Shown here one piece after another: positions 35,509-44,490 of a DNA stretch of 64,000 bases. Numbering within the stretch: the first letter of the stretch is position 1; every line of letters begins with the position of its first letter. Source of the DNA: Halovivax cerinus (GTDB taxonomy: Archaea > Halobacteriota > Halobacteria > Halobacteriales > Natrialbaceae); NCBI RefSeq assembly GCF_024498195.1, contig NZ_CP101824.1, positions 2,542,001 to 2,606,000 of the forward strand. The letters are read 5' to 3'. The notes beneath the pieces were generated by a model. It saw only the letters and a program-made list of their open reading frames with translations, had not been told where the DNA came from and searched no databases. Both the position numbers and the translations under genes were made by a program.

Positions 35509-36501
35509 ATGAACACCCTCGTCGACGGCGAGTGGCGAACCGACGCGTTCGAAACGACGGACGAATCGGGGTCGTTCGACCGCCAGGAGACCCAGTATCG
35601 CGACTGGATACGGGACGATCCAGACGCGCGGTTTCGGCCGGAACCCGACAGGTACCACCTGTACGTCTCGTACGCGTGCCCCTGGGCGCATCGAACGCTG
35701 ATCGCTCGCCGACTCCTCGGTCTCGAGGATGCCATTCCGGTGTCGGTCGTCGACCCGTTCCGCGACGAGGGCGGCTGGCAGTTCACGTCCGAGAAAGACG
35801 GATGTACACGCGACCGCGTCCACGACGTCGAGTACCTCCGCGAACTGTACGTGCGCTCCGATCCCGACGCGACGTGCAGGGTCACCGTCCCAGTCCTCTG
35901 GGACACGGAGACGGACACCATCGTCAACAACGAATCGCGCGAGATCATGCGGATGTTCGATACCGCGTTCGAGGAGTACACGACGACCGAGCGGACGCTC
36001 CTGCCCGACGGCACCAAACCGCGCGTGGACGAGATCCTCGACGAGATCTACGAGCCGATCAACAACGGCGTCTACCGCGCCGGCTTCGCCACCGAGCAGG
36101 AGCCCTACGACGAGGCCATCGACGACCTCTTCGATGCGCTCGATCACTGGGACTCCGTTCTGGCTGACCAGCGGTATCTGGCCGGTGATCACCTCACCGA
36201 AGCGGACGTCGCGATGTTCACGACGCTGATACGCTTCGACAGAGTGTACCACACACACTTCATGTGCAACGTCAGGCGCATCGTCGACTACGACCACCTC
36301 TGGCCGTACCTCCGTGACGTCTACCAGACGCCGAGTGTCGCCGAGACGGTTCGCATGGACCACATCGCAGAACACTACTACACCACCCATCCTGACGTAA
36401 ATCCACACCGCATCGTCGCTCGCGGGCCCGACCTCGACCTCGACGCGGCGCACGACAGGGATCGGCTGGGCGCGGACGAACCACTCGCGTCGTCGGCGTG
36501 A
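35509..36501 (+). CDS. Xi-class glutathione transferase (glutathionyl-hydroquinone reductase-like)
   Basis: 330 residues. The thioredoxin-like N-domain contains SYACPWAHRTLIARRLLGLE with the catalytic Cys at residue 57, the signature of the ECM4/YqjG (Xi) class, which reduces glutathionyl-hydroquinones and related conjugates. The C-terminal helical domain includes YLAGDHLTEADVAMFTTLIR. Haloarchaea use gamma-glutamylcysteine instead of glutathione, so the natural thiol is probably different. The ATG at 35509 was chosen on family start; the gene is divergent from the methyltransferase, 130 bp away. Confidence 0.88.
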   Translation: MNTLVDGEWRTDAFETTDESGSFDRQETQYRDWIRDDPDARFRPEPDRYHLYVSYACPWAHRTLIARRLLGLEDAIPVSVVDPFRDEGGWQFTSEKDGCTRDRVHDVEYLRELYVRSDPDATCRVTVPVLWDTETDTIVNNESREIMRMFDTAFEEYTTTERTLLPDGTKPRVDEILDEIYEPINNGVYRAGFATEQEPYDEAIDDLFDALDHWDSVLADQRYLAGDHLTEADVAMFTTLIRFDRVYHTHFMCNVRRIVDYDHLWPYLRDVYQTPSVAETVRMDHIAEHYYTTHPDVNPHRIVARGPDLDLDAAHDRDRLGADEPLASSA

Positions 36502-36599
36502 GGTACGGCACCGCCGCATCGCGGCCGTTCGAGACCGACGACGATGATCCTGGCGTGAGTTCGGCAAGTATTATCAGGAGTGGTGAACTCGTTGATGGT

Positions 36600-37067
36600 A
36601 TGCCCTATAGCTACGAACCACACTACTTCGAGGACCTCGAGATGGGTCAGACGTTCGAGAGCGCGGCCCGAACGATCACCGAGTCGGACTTCGTCTTCCA
36701 CTCGATGTTTACCGGCGACTGGACGGAACTCCACACCAACGCCGAGTACTCCGAAGATGGCCCATTCGGCGCACGCATCGCCCACGGACCGATGACGTTC
36801 ATCGTCGCGACCGGGCTCTTCCAGCGGACGGGCATCGTCGAACGTACCGTCGTCGCCTTCCTCGGGATGAACTACATGGACATTCCGAACCCGCTGTACA
36901 TCGACGACACGATCAGCGGCGAGTACGAGGTGACGGAACTGCGCGAACTCGACAGCCGCGACGACGCCGGCTACGTCGAGATCGACACCACGATGACCAC
37001 CGACGACGGCCGTTCCGTCTTCGAGGGTGATATGAAGTTCCTGTTCAAGCGCCGAGACGCCGAGTGA
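36600..37067 (+). CDS. MaoC-like hot-dog dehydratase
   Basis: 155 residues. The hot-dog fold of the MaoC/R-hydratase family is visible: YFEDLEMGQTFESAARTITE, then FTGDWTELHTNAEYSED with the catalytic-type D and H spaced as in enoyl-CoA hydratases, and RIAHGPMTFIVATGL. It would hydrate an enoyl-CoA; the chain length is unknown. The start ATG 36600 follows the family start. It ends just before a tandem repeat. Confidence 0.8.
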   Translation: MPYSYEPHYFEDLEMGQTFESAARTITESDFVFHSMFTGDWTELHTNAEYSEDGPFGARIAHGPMTFIVATGLFQRTGIVERTVVAFLGMNYMDIPNPLYIDDTISGEYEVTELRELDSRDDAGYVEIDTTMTTDDGRSVFEGDMKFLFKRRDAE

Positions 37068-37238
37068 TTGGCGGGCCGATCGAGGAACCGATCCACGGGC
37101 CGACCGACGAACCGATCTACTGGTCGACCGAGGAGCTGACCGACTGGTCGACCGACGGACCGATCTACTGGTCGACCGAGGAGCTGACCGACTGGTCGAC
37201 CGACGGACCGATCCACCGGTCGACCGACGCGGCCGGCG
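37068..37238. repeat. 48-bp tandem repeat between convergent genes
   Basis: Two near-perfect 48-bp units (each starting CCGATCTACTGGTCGACCGA) occupy about 37109-37204, flanked by degenerate parts from 37068 to about 37230. Each unit splits into two related 24-bp halves built on CTGGTCGACCGA. Because 24 is a multiple of three, frames stay open on both strands, but the predicted peptides are low-complexity and not credible. It lies between the ends of the MaoC and Bat-type HTH genes. Confidence 0.8.
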
Positions 37239-37874
37239 TCACTCGAGCGCCCGCTCTAGCAGCGTCGCCTCCGCGCGTCGCAGTCGTTCTAGAAACGCCG
37301 ACTTCGAAACCCCTAGCTCGGCCGCGACGGCGGCCGCGTCGTTCGTTCGAGGGACCTCGAAGTATCCCATCCGGTGGGCCGTCTCGAGCGCTTCGGCCTG
37401 ACCGGCCGTCAGGTTCCACCGGGAGACGACGGGTGAGTCGTCCGCGTCGCCGAGGGGCGTGAGTCTGACCAGCTGGACGCCGACCGTCTCGCCGGCGGTC
37501 TCGAGGACGGCCTGCAGCACCGTCTGGCCGACGACCGCGCCGACGTGGCGCTCGCTACCGTCGCGGTACCGGATCGACTCGACCAGGAAGCCGCGATCGA
37601 TCAGCCGGTGTACCACACACCGCTCCGTCGAGACACACCGGAACGTCGATCCGTTCTCGCCGCTCGTTCGGTGGAGGTATCGAATCCGGTCGTCCGCATC
37701 GAGTACGTCGCCGACAGCGCCGTCCGGCGTCGAGAACCGAAGGAGCGTCGTACCGTCGGCGCGTTCGAGCGGCGGCGCGGCGTCGATCGGCGCTTCGACG
37801 GCCGCGGACGCCTCCGCGAGCGGGCAGTCGTCGCCCGTGACGCGAAACTCGACGACGAGACACTCGTCGATCAT
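37239..37874 (-). CDS. Bat-type HTH regulator
   Basis: 211 residues. The C-terminal ~55 residues are the HTH_10 domain found in haloarchaeal bacterio-opsin activator (Bat) proteins: LTAGQAEALETAHRMGYFEV, then GVSKSAFLERLRRAEATLLE. The N-terminal 145 residues form the GAF-like/Bat-associated sensory part with CVVHRLIDRGFLVESIRYRD. It probably binds DNA and regulates a nearby or distant operon; the signal is unknown. Confidence 0.85.
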   Translation of the reverse strand: MIDECLVVEFRVTGDDCPLAEASAAVEAPIDAAPPLERADGTTLLRFSTPDGAVGDVLDADDRIRYLHRTSGENGSTFRCVSTERCVVHRLIDRGFLVESIRYRDGSERHVGAVVGQTVLQAVLETAGETVGVQLVRLTPLGDADDSPVVSRWNLTAGQAEALETAHRMGYFEVPRTNDAAAVAAELGVSKSAFLERLRRAEATLLERALE

Positions 37875-37942
37875 AGTACCCGTGGGTACGCCACCGGCAT
37901 CAATCCAGCGTCGGGCGATCGGGTCACGACCGCCGACCGCGG

Positions 37943-38599
37943 TCAGTCGATCGCGACGAGTTCCGCGAGCCGGTCGAGCGAGGGCAGCTCGTGCGTCGGC
38001 TCCGTCTCGAGTTCGTACCCTGTGCGGTGGTCGCGCCGGACGAAGGCGGCGTCGATGCCAGCAGCGCTGGCGGCGGTGACGTCGCTGTGACTGTCGCCGA
38101 CGTACAGGGGGTTCGTCGCGTCCAGCGCGTCGACTGCCCGTTCGAGATAGTAGGGTCGCGGCTTCTTTCGTCGGATTCCGTCGAGGGTGGGCTCGCGTCC
38201 GATCCAGGGATCGAACCCGTCGAGTTCGAAGTGCTCGACGATGTTGCCGATCGTCTCGTGTTGATTGTTGCTGACGATCGCGCGGGGGACGTCGAGGTCC
38301 GTGACGGCCGCGACGTCGTCGTAGAGGCGCTTTTCGCCCGCGCGAATGGCCTCCAGCTGGGCGTCGATCGCCGCTCGCTCGCGTGCCGTCCAGAGGTCGG
38401 CGGGATCGACGTCGTGGGTTCGAGCGATAGATCGCAGACCCTCCACGGTCGGTCCGATCAACGTCTCCACGTGTTCGGGCGGCGGAGCCGCGACGCCGAC
38501 GGTGGCGAACGCCGTCTCCATCGCCCGTTCGAGGACGGCCCGCTCAGTCGGTGTCGTGAGGACCCCGTCGTTGTCGAACACGAAGGCGTCGTATCCCAT
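37943..38599 (-). CDS. HAD-superfamily hydrolase
   Basis: 218 residues. HAD motif I is FVFDNDGVLTTPT (nucleophile D8, general acid D10), motif II IVSNNQHET, motif III the Lys in RKKPRPYYL, and motif IV LYVGDSHSDVTAA. The cap domain lies between motifs I and II, as in subclass I phosphoglycolate phosphatase-like enzymes. The substrate is undetermined. Confidence 0.88.
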   Translation of the reverse strand: MGYDAFVFDNDGVLTTPTERAVLERAMETAFATVGVAAPPPEHVETLIGPTVEGLRSIARTHDVDPADLWTARERAAIDAQLEAIRAGEKRLYDDVAAVTDLDVPRAIVSNNQHETIGNIVEHFELDGFDPWIGREPTLDGIRRKKPRPYYLERAVDALDATNPLYVGDSHSDVTAASAAGIDAAFVRRDHRTGYELETEPTHELPSLDRLAELVAID

Positions 38600-38707
38600 A
38601 TACGCGTTCCTACGGGCCCGGCCCGTTTCTGCGTTACGTCGATACCGGCCCGAACGGACCGCGCTCGCGATCTCCTGGCTGGCTACGGCCTGATCACCGG
38701 CCGCGAG

Positions 38708-40492
38708 TTATTCGCCGGCCGCGTGTGACTCCTCGCCTGCCCAGCGCGCGTCGGCGAGCGTCCGCTGGACCACCTCCTGTCCGACGGCCTCCGCGAGCGT
38801 CTCGAAGCCGACGCGCTCCGTGCGGTCGTCGGCGTTTGCGACCAGCCGAGAGACGATGAACTCCGGTGTCGACCGGCCGAGCGTGCCGAACCGGGGCTGG
38901 TAGTCGACGCGCAGTTCGAGGTCCGGGTTCAATCCCTCCGCGAAGATACCGTCGACACGCGCCGCGTCGGGGAGTGGATCCAGGTCTTCGGCGAGGTGTG
39001 TGACGAAGACGCCGAGCGCGTCGCTGTCGACGGCCAGGGTCACCAGTCCGAGCAGTAAATCGGCGGCGCGGCCCGGTTCCGTGATCGCTTCGAACTCGTC
39101 GACCAGCATGAGGGTCCGCCCCTCGTCGGAGAGCGGCGGGACGATCGACTTGAGCGTCGATTCGAGGACGCCCGCGTTGAAACTGGCGTGGCGTCGGTGG
39201 AAGACGAGCGAGTCGACGGGCGTCACCTCGGCCCGCGACGCGGGGACGGGAAGCCCCATGCTCGCGAGAACGGTCGCCTGACAGAGCGTCTCCAGAAGCG
39301 TCGTCTTCCCGCCGCTGTTTGCCCCGGTCAGCACGCTGACCCGTTCGTCGCCCGGGGTCCCTGCCGCGGCCGGCCCCTCGTCGACGGTGTGGTCCCCGAG
39401 TGCGTAGGTGATCGGCTGGACCGATTCGTCCGACTCGGCGGCGAGTCGGAGGTTTCGCGCCTCGACGACGGAGATCGCCGGCGAGTCCTCGGCCGCGAAC
39501 GTCGGCCGGGTGCAGTCGTAGGCGTCGGCGAAACGCGCCAGCGAGAGTTCGAGCGCGATGTCGTCGACCGTCTCGACGGCGGCGTCGATCGCTGCCCGGT
39601 GGTCCGCGATGGTGGCTTCGACGTCCTCGATCACCGTCGCTTCGCGCTCGTCGGCCGCCGATTGCACCGAGATGCGCAGTTGTCTGAGCGTCGCGGCGAC
39701 GAAGTCGGCCGCGTCGGTCGCGTCGCGAGCCATCGCCTCGCGCACCCGGTCGACGGTGAGGTCCGTCTCCGACAGCAGTCGATCCTCGAACGCCTCGCGG
39801 AACCGATCGACGTCCGTCACGCCGCCGTCGCGCAGTTCCGAGACGAGCGAGTCGGCGTCCATCCGGTCGAGCGCGTCGAGCGCGGATCGCAACCGATCGA
39901 GGTCGTCGTCGACGTCGTCCTGAATCCGGTCACCCGCGCTCGCCTCCAGTGCCGTCGTCGCCTCGGCCAGCGCGTCCGTCTCGAGCGATGCGACGGGTTC
40001 GAACGGACCCGCCTCGATCCCGAGGTCGGCGAGCGTTCGGGCCGTCTCGACCGCCGCCAGCTCCGTGCCGGCACGTTCGTCGTAGGCGTCGTAGGCGGCG
40101 ATCAGTTCGCGGCGGTCGGCGTCCGACAGCGCGGTCCAGACCTCGCGAGCCCGGTCGACGCCGTCCAGTCGCGATTCCATGGCGCCGCGGTCGGTGAGCG
40201 GCGTGAGGATCCGAATCCGATCCCCCGCGCGCTCCGTGAGTGCGTGATCGACGACCACGTCTAAGACGTCCTTGTACGCCGCCCTGGCGTCGGCGGTGGC
40301 CAGCGTCTCCATTCCGTCGTTACCGGTCGCCCGTCGCAGGATGTGGGTCGCGCGCCCGCGGGTGAGGCCGGCGTCGGCGAGTGCCCGCACGTCGCCCCGT
40401 TCGATGGCCGTTGCCGCCCTCTCGGCGCCGAGTTCCTGGACCAGGCGGTCCCGGGTCTTCGGTCCGACTCCCCAGTACTCCTCCAGTCGCAT
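38708..40492 (-). CDS. MutS-family ATPase with N-terminal helix-hairpin-helix
   Basis: 594 residues. The N-terminus has helix-hairpin-helix elements (YWGVGPKTRDRLVQELGAER, AGLTRGRATHILRR). A long helical clamp region follows (about 150-330), then the MutS ATPase: Walker A TGANSGGKTT at 389-398, FHRRHASFNAGVLESTLKSI, and Walker B LMLVDEF at 461-467. It lacks the mismatch-recognition domain I and the SMR nuclease of bacterial MutS2, so it is of the archaeal MutS2/MutS5-like type, perhaps acting on recombination or structured DNA. Confidence 0.85.
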   Translation of the reverse strand: MRLEEYWGVGPKTRDRLVQELGAERAATAIERGDVRALADAGLTRGRATHILRRATGNDGMETLATADARAAYKDVLDVVVDHALTERAGDRIRILTPLTDRGAMESRLDGVDRAREVWTALSDADRRELIAAYDAYDERAGTELAAVETARTLADLGIEAGPFEPVASLETDALAEATTALEASAGDRIQDDVDDDLDRLRSALDALDRMDADSLVSELRDGGVTDVDRFREAFEDRLLSETDLTVDRVREAMARDATDAADFVAATLRQLRISVQSAADEREATVIEDVEATIADHRAAIDAAVETVDDIALELSLARFADAYDCTRPTFAAEDSPAISVVEARNLRLAAESDESVQPITYALGDHTVDEGPAAAGTPGDERVSVLTGANSGGKTTLLETLCQATVLASMGLPVPASRAEVTPVDSLVFHRRHASFNAGVLESTLKSIVPPLSDEGRTLMLVDEFEAITEPGRAADLLLGLVTLAVDSDALGVFVTHLAEDLDPLPDAARVDGIFAEGLNPDLELRVDYQPRFGTLGRSTPEFIVSRLVANADDRTERVGFETLAEAVGQEVVQRTLADARWAGEESHAAGE

Positions 40493-41074
40493 ACCTGGTC
40501 AATGGGAGGGGACATACAAACGTGGTGGGATCGACGGTGTCGCGGCTGGCGTGGTATCGAGGCCGTCGCCAGGCAGGACACAGTTGGGGAGGGGAACGGG
40601 CGGGCGGTGCCCGCCCTGGCGTGAGAGACATGAGCGCACTCGAAGCGGGGGCGAGTCCACTTGAGCACTGGGCGCGGACCCCTGGCGGGCCGGTGGGCGC
40701 ATGGTGGGCGGAGCCGAGGCCGCACCCGACGCGGGGCGTCCGCCCCGCACTCGACACCTCGCGACCCATCACTTTTGTTATGGAGCCATTGGACGATTCG
40801 CGTGGCGATTGTGCGGCCCCTACCGACGTAGTGCGGACCGTAACCGTGTCGTACCCGGTATCCCGACACGTCACCCGATGGCGGGGGTTCGACCTGTCGA
40901 CGGCGCTGGATCGATCGCACTAGCAGTCTCCAACCAAATGGATCCTCTCGTACGGGTTCCTGTCGAGGGTCACCTCGGTCCGCCTTCGGTATCGCCGAGG
41001 TAATCGCTCGCTGACGGGCCCTGCAGACGAGTACCTGCTGGATAACTACGTCTCTACTCCGCTACCTCGCACCT
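40493..41074. other. Gene-free, GC-rich structured region; possible non-coding RNA
   Basis: No credible protein is coded here. Two perfect hairpins stand out: GGCGGGC-GGT-GCCCGCC near 40598-40617 and GCGGGGC-GTCC-GCCCCGC near 40731-40749, with weaker GC-rich pairings between them. A minus-strand TATA-like stretch (ACTTTTGTTATGG on the plus strand, about 40790) could start an RNA toward 40500; alternatively the T-run could end a plus-strand RNA. I looked for RNase P and SRP RNA landmarks and found none. Confidence 0.3.
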
Positions 41075-41287
41075 ATGATCGAGTGTACGAACTGCGAGAC
41101 GGCCCAGTTCCTCCAGATCGTCCGGAGTCGGGTCTACTTCGAAGACGGGGAGGTGATCAACGAACTATCGGAACGCTACGAGTGTACGCTCTGTAACGCG
41201 ACCGGAACCTACGCGCGGACCGACGACAACGACGTCGAGGTCAGTGGCGACATAACCGTGACCACGGAGCGCCCGAAGTACGCCTGA
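41075..41287 (+). CDS. Small zinc-ribbon protein
   Basis: 70 residues. Two Cys pairs, CTNC at residues 4-7 and CTLC around 37-40, form a zinc ribbon. The remainder is polar and acidic (TDDNDVEVSGDITVTTERPK). Similar short zinc proteins are common in haloarchaea; no function is known for this one. Convergent with the gvp operon. Confidence 0.7.
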   Translation: MIECTNCETAQFLQIVRSRVYFEDGEVINELSERYECTLCNATGTYARTDDNDVEVSGDITVTTERPKYA

Positions 41288-41458
41288 CCCCGGAGGAACC
41301 GTACGCTCGTCGTCACCTTTCGGGTCGACCGCCTCGAAGGTACTCGATTGGTCTGTGTGGTACTGCCGTGTGGAGACCGTGACGGGCCGCCGAGGTTCTG
41401 CTGTTCGGTTTCGTCACTGATCCAGTGGTGTGCGGTCTCGTCGATGGCCGACGCCGAT

Positions 41459-41785
41459 TCAATTCGACCCGTCCGTTTCGTCGGCCCCAGTTGGCGAATC
41501 GGGGGACGGGTTCGCCGGCGGGACACGCTGTGGCATCGTCCGGTGTCGCGGGCGACCCTCGTCCGTGTACTGTCGGCGGGCGACCGCGTTGGCCCGTTTG
41601 GCACCGTCCCACTCTTCGAGCATCCCGTAGGCGTTCATCGTCTCCATTCCGGCGATCGCCGCCGAGAGGCTGATTCCGACGAGCGGCACGTCGGCGACGC
41701 TCACGACGACGTCTGCCCTGAGAACGGCGCCGTCGCGGAGCAGGACGTCGACCAGGTCGACCAGCCCTTCGTCCGTCGGTTCCAC
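41459..41785 (-). CDS. gvpM: Gas vesicle protein GvpM
   Basis: 108 residues of the GvpA/J/M family. The conserved core is LVDLVDVLLRDGAVLRADVV followed by VSVADVPLVGISLSAAIAGM, with a family-variable polar tail. Its place after gvpL at the end of the leftward operon identifies it as GvpM and not GvpJ. GvpM is a minor, hydrophobic component needed early in vesicle nucleation. Two bases separate it from gvpL. Confidence 0.85.
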   Translation of the reverse strand: MEPTDEGLVDLVDVLLRDGAVLRADVVVSVADVPLVGISLSAAIAGMETMNAYGMLEEWDGAKRANAVARRQYTDEGRPRHRTMPQRVPPANPSPDSPTGADETDGSN

Positions 41786-41787
41786 GA

Positions 41788-42723
41788 TCAGGGCCCCTCC
41801 GTCTCGTCGTCAGCGCCGTCGAACGAGGGGACGAACGAGTACGGTGGCCAGGGACCGGTGAACCGGACGGTGATCCCCTCCCGGTCGGCGACCGTATCGA
41901 GGATGGATCCGACGTCGTCGACGGCGTCGTCGGTCGCGAGCAGGGCGAACCGGCAGACGGGTTCGCCGGTTTCACCGTCTTCGTCAGCTGCGGTGCCTTC
42001 GCCGGGTGACTGGCCGCTCTCCGCGTCGGAACCGTTCCTCGCGTCTCCGAGCGTGACCGACGGCCGTCTGTCGAGCACTTCCAGTCGCGAGACGAGGCCG
42101 TCGATCCGCTCGCGAACGCTGCTCGCCAGCCGACGATCACGCTCGCGGCGCCGTTCCGACAGTTTCCCCTCGTACTGCTTTTCCAGGAGGTGGGCGGTCC
42201 CCTCGGTGGCGTCGTCGATCCGGTTCCGGAGGTCGGCCAGTTCGCCGTCGGTCGCCTCGAACTCGTCAGCGGGTATCGGCTCCGTTCGGCGAACCTCGAT
42301 GCGGTACTCGTTCGCACCAGCGACGTCGTCCAGAACGGTTCGGAGCGCGTCCCGTTCGGCCGCGAGCCACTCGGCGACGGCATCGTCGCCCCCACGGACG
42401 ATGGTGTCGAACTGGAACGGGATCGGCGTCCCGAACGTCTCGGTGGCCTCGTCCACGACTCGCTGGTGCTGGACGAGCCACTGCCGGACGATTCTGGGGT
42501 CGGCCGCGTCGTAGAGCGCGTCGCACCGGTGAACGATCGCCCCGAGCGTGGAACCACCGTCGGCATCGGCGACCACGGTGACGGGTTCGTCGTCGACGCC
42601 CGTCACCTGCAACTCGTCGTCCGTGTCACCGAGCGAGACCACGCTGTAGAGGTACCGGCCATCGGTGAGGTCGGGGCGACCGTCTTCGGCCGCAGCAAAA
42701 CCGGCGGGTGCGTCGTCGGTCAC
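41788..42723 (-). CDS. gvpL: Gas vesicle protein GvpL
   Basis: 311 residues of the GvpL/F family. GRYLYSVVSLGDTDDELQVT at the start and VRFTGPWPPYSFVPSF at the end are diagnostic; FGTPIPFQFDTIVRGGDDAV lies in the middle. The central helical segment (HLLEKQYEGKLSERRRERDR) is typical. GvpL contacts most other accessory Gvp proteins in Halobacterium. Confidence 0.92.
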   Translation of the reverse strand: MTDDAPAGFAAAEDGRPDLTDGRYLYSVVSLGDTDDELQVTGVDDEPVTVVADADGGSTLGAIVHRCDALYDAADPRIVRQWLVQHQRVVDEATETFGTPIPFQFDTIVRGGDDAVAEWLAAERDALRTVLDDVAGANEYRIEVRRTEPIPADEFEATDGELADLRNRIDDATEGTAHLLEKQYEGKLSERRRERDRRLASSVRERIDGLVSRLEVLDRRPSVTLGDARNGSDAESGQSPGEGTAADEDGETGEPVCRFALLATDDAVDDVGSILDTVADREGITVRFTGPWPPYSFVPSFDGADDETEGP

Positions 42724-42736
42724 GGCTGTTCACCTC

Positions 42737-43078
42737 TCACGGCCGCTCACCTCCCGGGAACTGCCCCGGAGTATCCCCGTCTCCGAACTCGACGTCGCCG
42801 AGGCGCTGGATCGCGTCTCCGACGAGACCGTCGAGTTCGCCCCGAACGCGATCGACGTCGTCGGTGATCTCCTGATCTGCCTCGATCTCCGCGATCTGGT
42901 CCTCGATGGCCGCGAGCTGTCGCCCGAGTCGGTCGACCTCCTCGTCGGTGAGTCGTCCGGACTCCATGCGCCTGACGGCCTCCCGCTCCAGCGCTTCGAC
43001 GAGTATCTCGACGACGGCGAGGACGAGCGTGAGGAGGCCGTCAGCCGCCGAGTCGCCGTCGACGTCGATTCGCGTCAT
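42737..43078 (-). CDS. gvpK: Gas vesicle protein GvpK
   Basis: 113 residues. The GvpK pattern is DGLLTLVLAVVEILVEALER followed by EAVRRMESGRLTDEEVDRLG, then a helical C-terminus. GvpK is required for vesicle formation. The C-terminal tail is Gly/Asp/Pro-rich. Confidence 0.92.
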   Translation of the reverse strand: MTRIDVDGDSAADGLLTLVLAVVEILVEALEREAVRRMESGRLTDEEVDRLGRQLAAIEDQIAEIEADQEITDDVDRVRGELDGLVGDAIQRLGDVEFGDGDTPGQFPGGERP

Positions 43079-43114
43079 GCTGAACCCTCTACGGTCATTT
43101 AGATTCCCCCACGG

Positions 43115-43516
43115 TCATTCTGGGTCCTCCTCGGCCGCGTCCGCGTCGGCCGTTTCGAACTCGTCCAGCGTCCGGGAGTCGCCGGTCGGCCGCTCGCCTT
43201 CCGCGGCCTCGTCCTCGGCGGTGACGTTGACGCCGCGGGTCGCGTCGATCGGGACGTTCGGACGGTCTCCCTCGGCCAGTTCCGGCTCGTCGACCGCCTT
43301 CGCGAGACGGTCCATGTCCGTCCCTTCGGGGAACGCGAGGCCGTACTTCGCGGCCGTCTCGAAGGACGCGATGGCCGCCCGCACCTGCACGCCGAGCAGT
43401 TCCGTGTCGCCGATCGAGACGGCGATGTCCGCGTTGATGACGACGCCCTTGTCGAGCAGGAGCTCCAGGACGTCGGCCAGGTCGGCCTGCTGGCGGCTCG
43501 GCTGGAAGTCGGTCAT
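43115..43516 (-). CDS. gvpJ: Gas vesicle protein GvpJ
   Basis: 133 residues. The GvpA-like core is ADLADVLELLLDKGVVINAD followed by IAVSIGDTELLGVQVRAAIA. The acidic C-terminal tail (from about residue 90) is longer than that of GvpA. The start overlaps the stop of the upstream gene (ATGA), implying coupled translation. Confidence 0.9.
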   Translation of the reverse strand: MTDFQPSRQQADLADVLELLLDKGVVINADIAVSIGDTELLGVQVRAAIASFETAAKYGLAFPEGTDMDRLAKAVDEPELAEGDRPNVPIDATRGVNVTAEDEAAEGERPTGDSRTLDEFETADADAAEEDPE

Positions 43517-44433
43517 CAGTCGTACCCCCGCTTCTCGCGTTCGCGGCGGAACCGGTCGCCGTAGATGTGCGTTCTCGTCGGCCCGTCAGAGTGGCGGACC
43601 GTCCGTGGCATGGTCGCGTAGTTCGGTACCGAGGCGACGTCGCTTCGCGTCGTTGGGATGGTCGAGGCGGCCGTCGGATTTCGCGAGTGCGGCGAGCGGT
43701 CCTGCTGGCGCATCTTCTCGCGGTTCGCCTCGACGATCCGCTCGAATGTCCCGTGCGTCTTCAACAGCGCCTCGCGGAACGCGTCGACGCCCTCGATCGC
43801 CTGCTGCTGGATCACCGCCTGGTACTCGGAGGCGTCTCCGTCCGCGATATCGACGTCTCGTTTCAGCTCGTCGGCGGCGGTGTCGGCGACGTCGTCCATA
43901 TCCGTCTCGATCAGGTCGCCCTCGGCCAGGTCGCCGGCGACGTCGTCCAGCACTCCGTCCCCACCGCCGAGCAGTCCCGTATCGTCGTCCCCGCCGCCGA
44001 GGACACCGCCGAGCGCCCCACCGGTATCCTCGTCGTCGAGTTCGTTCGTCGCCGACTCGATCGCGCGTTTCGACTCCCAGACGTCGGTCACGTCCATCGC
44101 GCCAAGCGTCCGACCGAGATCGATCGCCCGGATCACCTGTCTGAGTTGCACGACGGTCGCGTCGTCGCCGCGTAACGCGTCCGGGATCTCTCCCAGCTCG
44201 ATCGCCTCGCGAACGGTGGCACCGTCTATCGCGTCCGGAAGCTCGGAGACGTCGATCGCGTCGAGCAGCTTCTCGGCCTCTCGAAGTATCGTGACGATCG
44301 CCTCGACGTCCGTGCCGATGGCGTCGCTGTCGTTCGCGCCGTCGGCGTCGCCCAGATCGTCGGCGACATCGGTCGCCAGCGATTCGAGCGTCGATTCGAC
44401 GGCAGTCAGTCGGTCGGTGAAATCATCTGTCAT
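43516..44433 (-). CDS. Unknown protein inside the gas vesicle operon (GvpH/GvpI position)
   Basis: 305 residues, between gvpG and gvpJ where Halobacterium has gvpH and gvpI. The first half is acidic and helical (AIVTILREAEKLLDAIDVSE, VVQLRQVIRAIDLGRTLGAM), the middle is a Gly/Asp linker (about residues 135-160), then another helical part (YQAVIQQQAIEGVDAFREAL). The last ~60 residues turn basic and disordered, ending THIYGDRFRREREKRGYD. I see no alpha-crystallin fold of the kind described for GvpH. It could be a fused or diverged H/I replacement or a new accessory gas vesicle protein. Confidence 0.65.
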   Translation of the reverse strand: MTDDFTDRLTAVESTLESLATDVADDLGDADGANDSDAIGTDVEAIVTILREAEKLLDAIDVSELPDAIDGATVREAIELGEIPDALRGDDATVVQLRQVIRAIDLGRTLGAMDVTDVWESKRAIESATNELDDEDTGGALGGVLGGGDDDTGLLGGGDGVLDDVAGDLAEGDLIETDMDDVADTAADELKRDVDIADGDASEYQAVIQQQAIEGVDAFREALLKTHGTFERIVEANREKMRQQDRSPHSRNPTAASTIPTTRSDVASVPNYATMPRTVRHSDGPTRTHIYGDRFRREREKRGYD

Positions 44434-44490
44434 GGGTGGATCACTTCGTCTTCGCCGGTCCCGCTTCGGTCACGTCGGCATCCAGGTACG

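Noticed and set aside
36971-37462. Open frames on both strands over the 48-bp repeat (about 81 and 132 residues)
   Set aside because: The peptides are low-complexity products of a repeat whose unit is a multiple of three; no domain and poor composition.
40560-40800. RNase P or SRP RNA gene in the hairpin-rich gap
   Set aside because: None of the conserved sequence blocks I know for either RNA is present on either strand.
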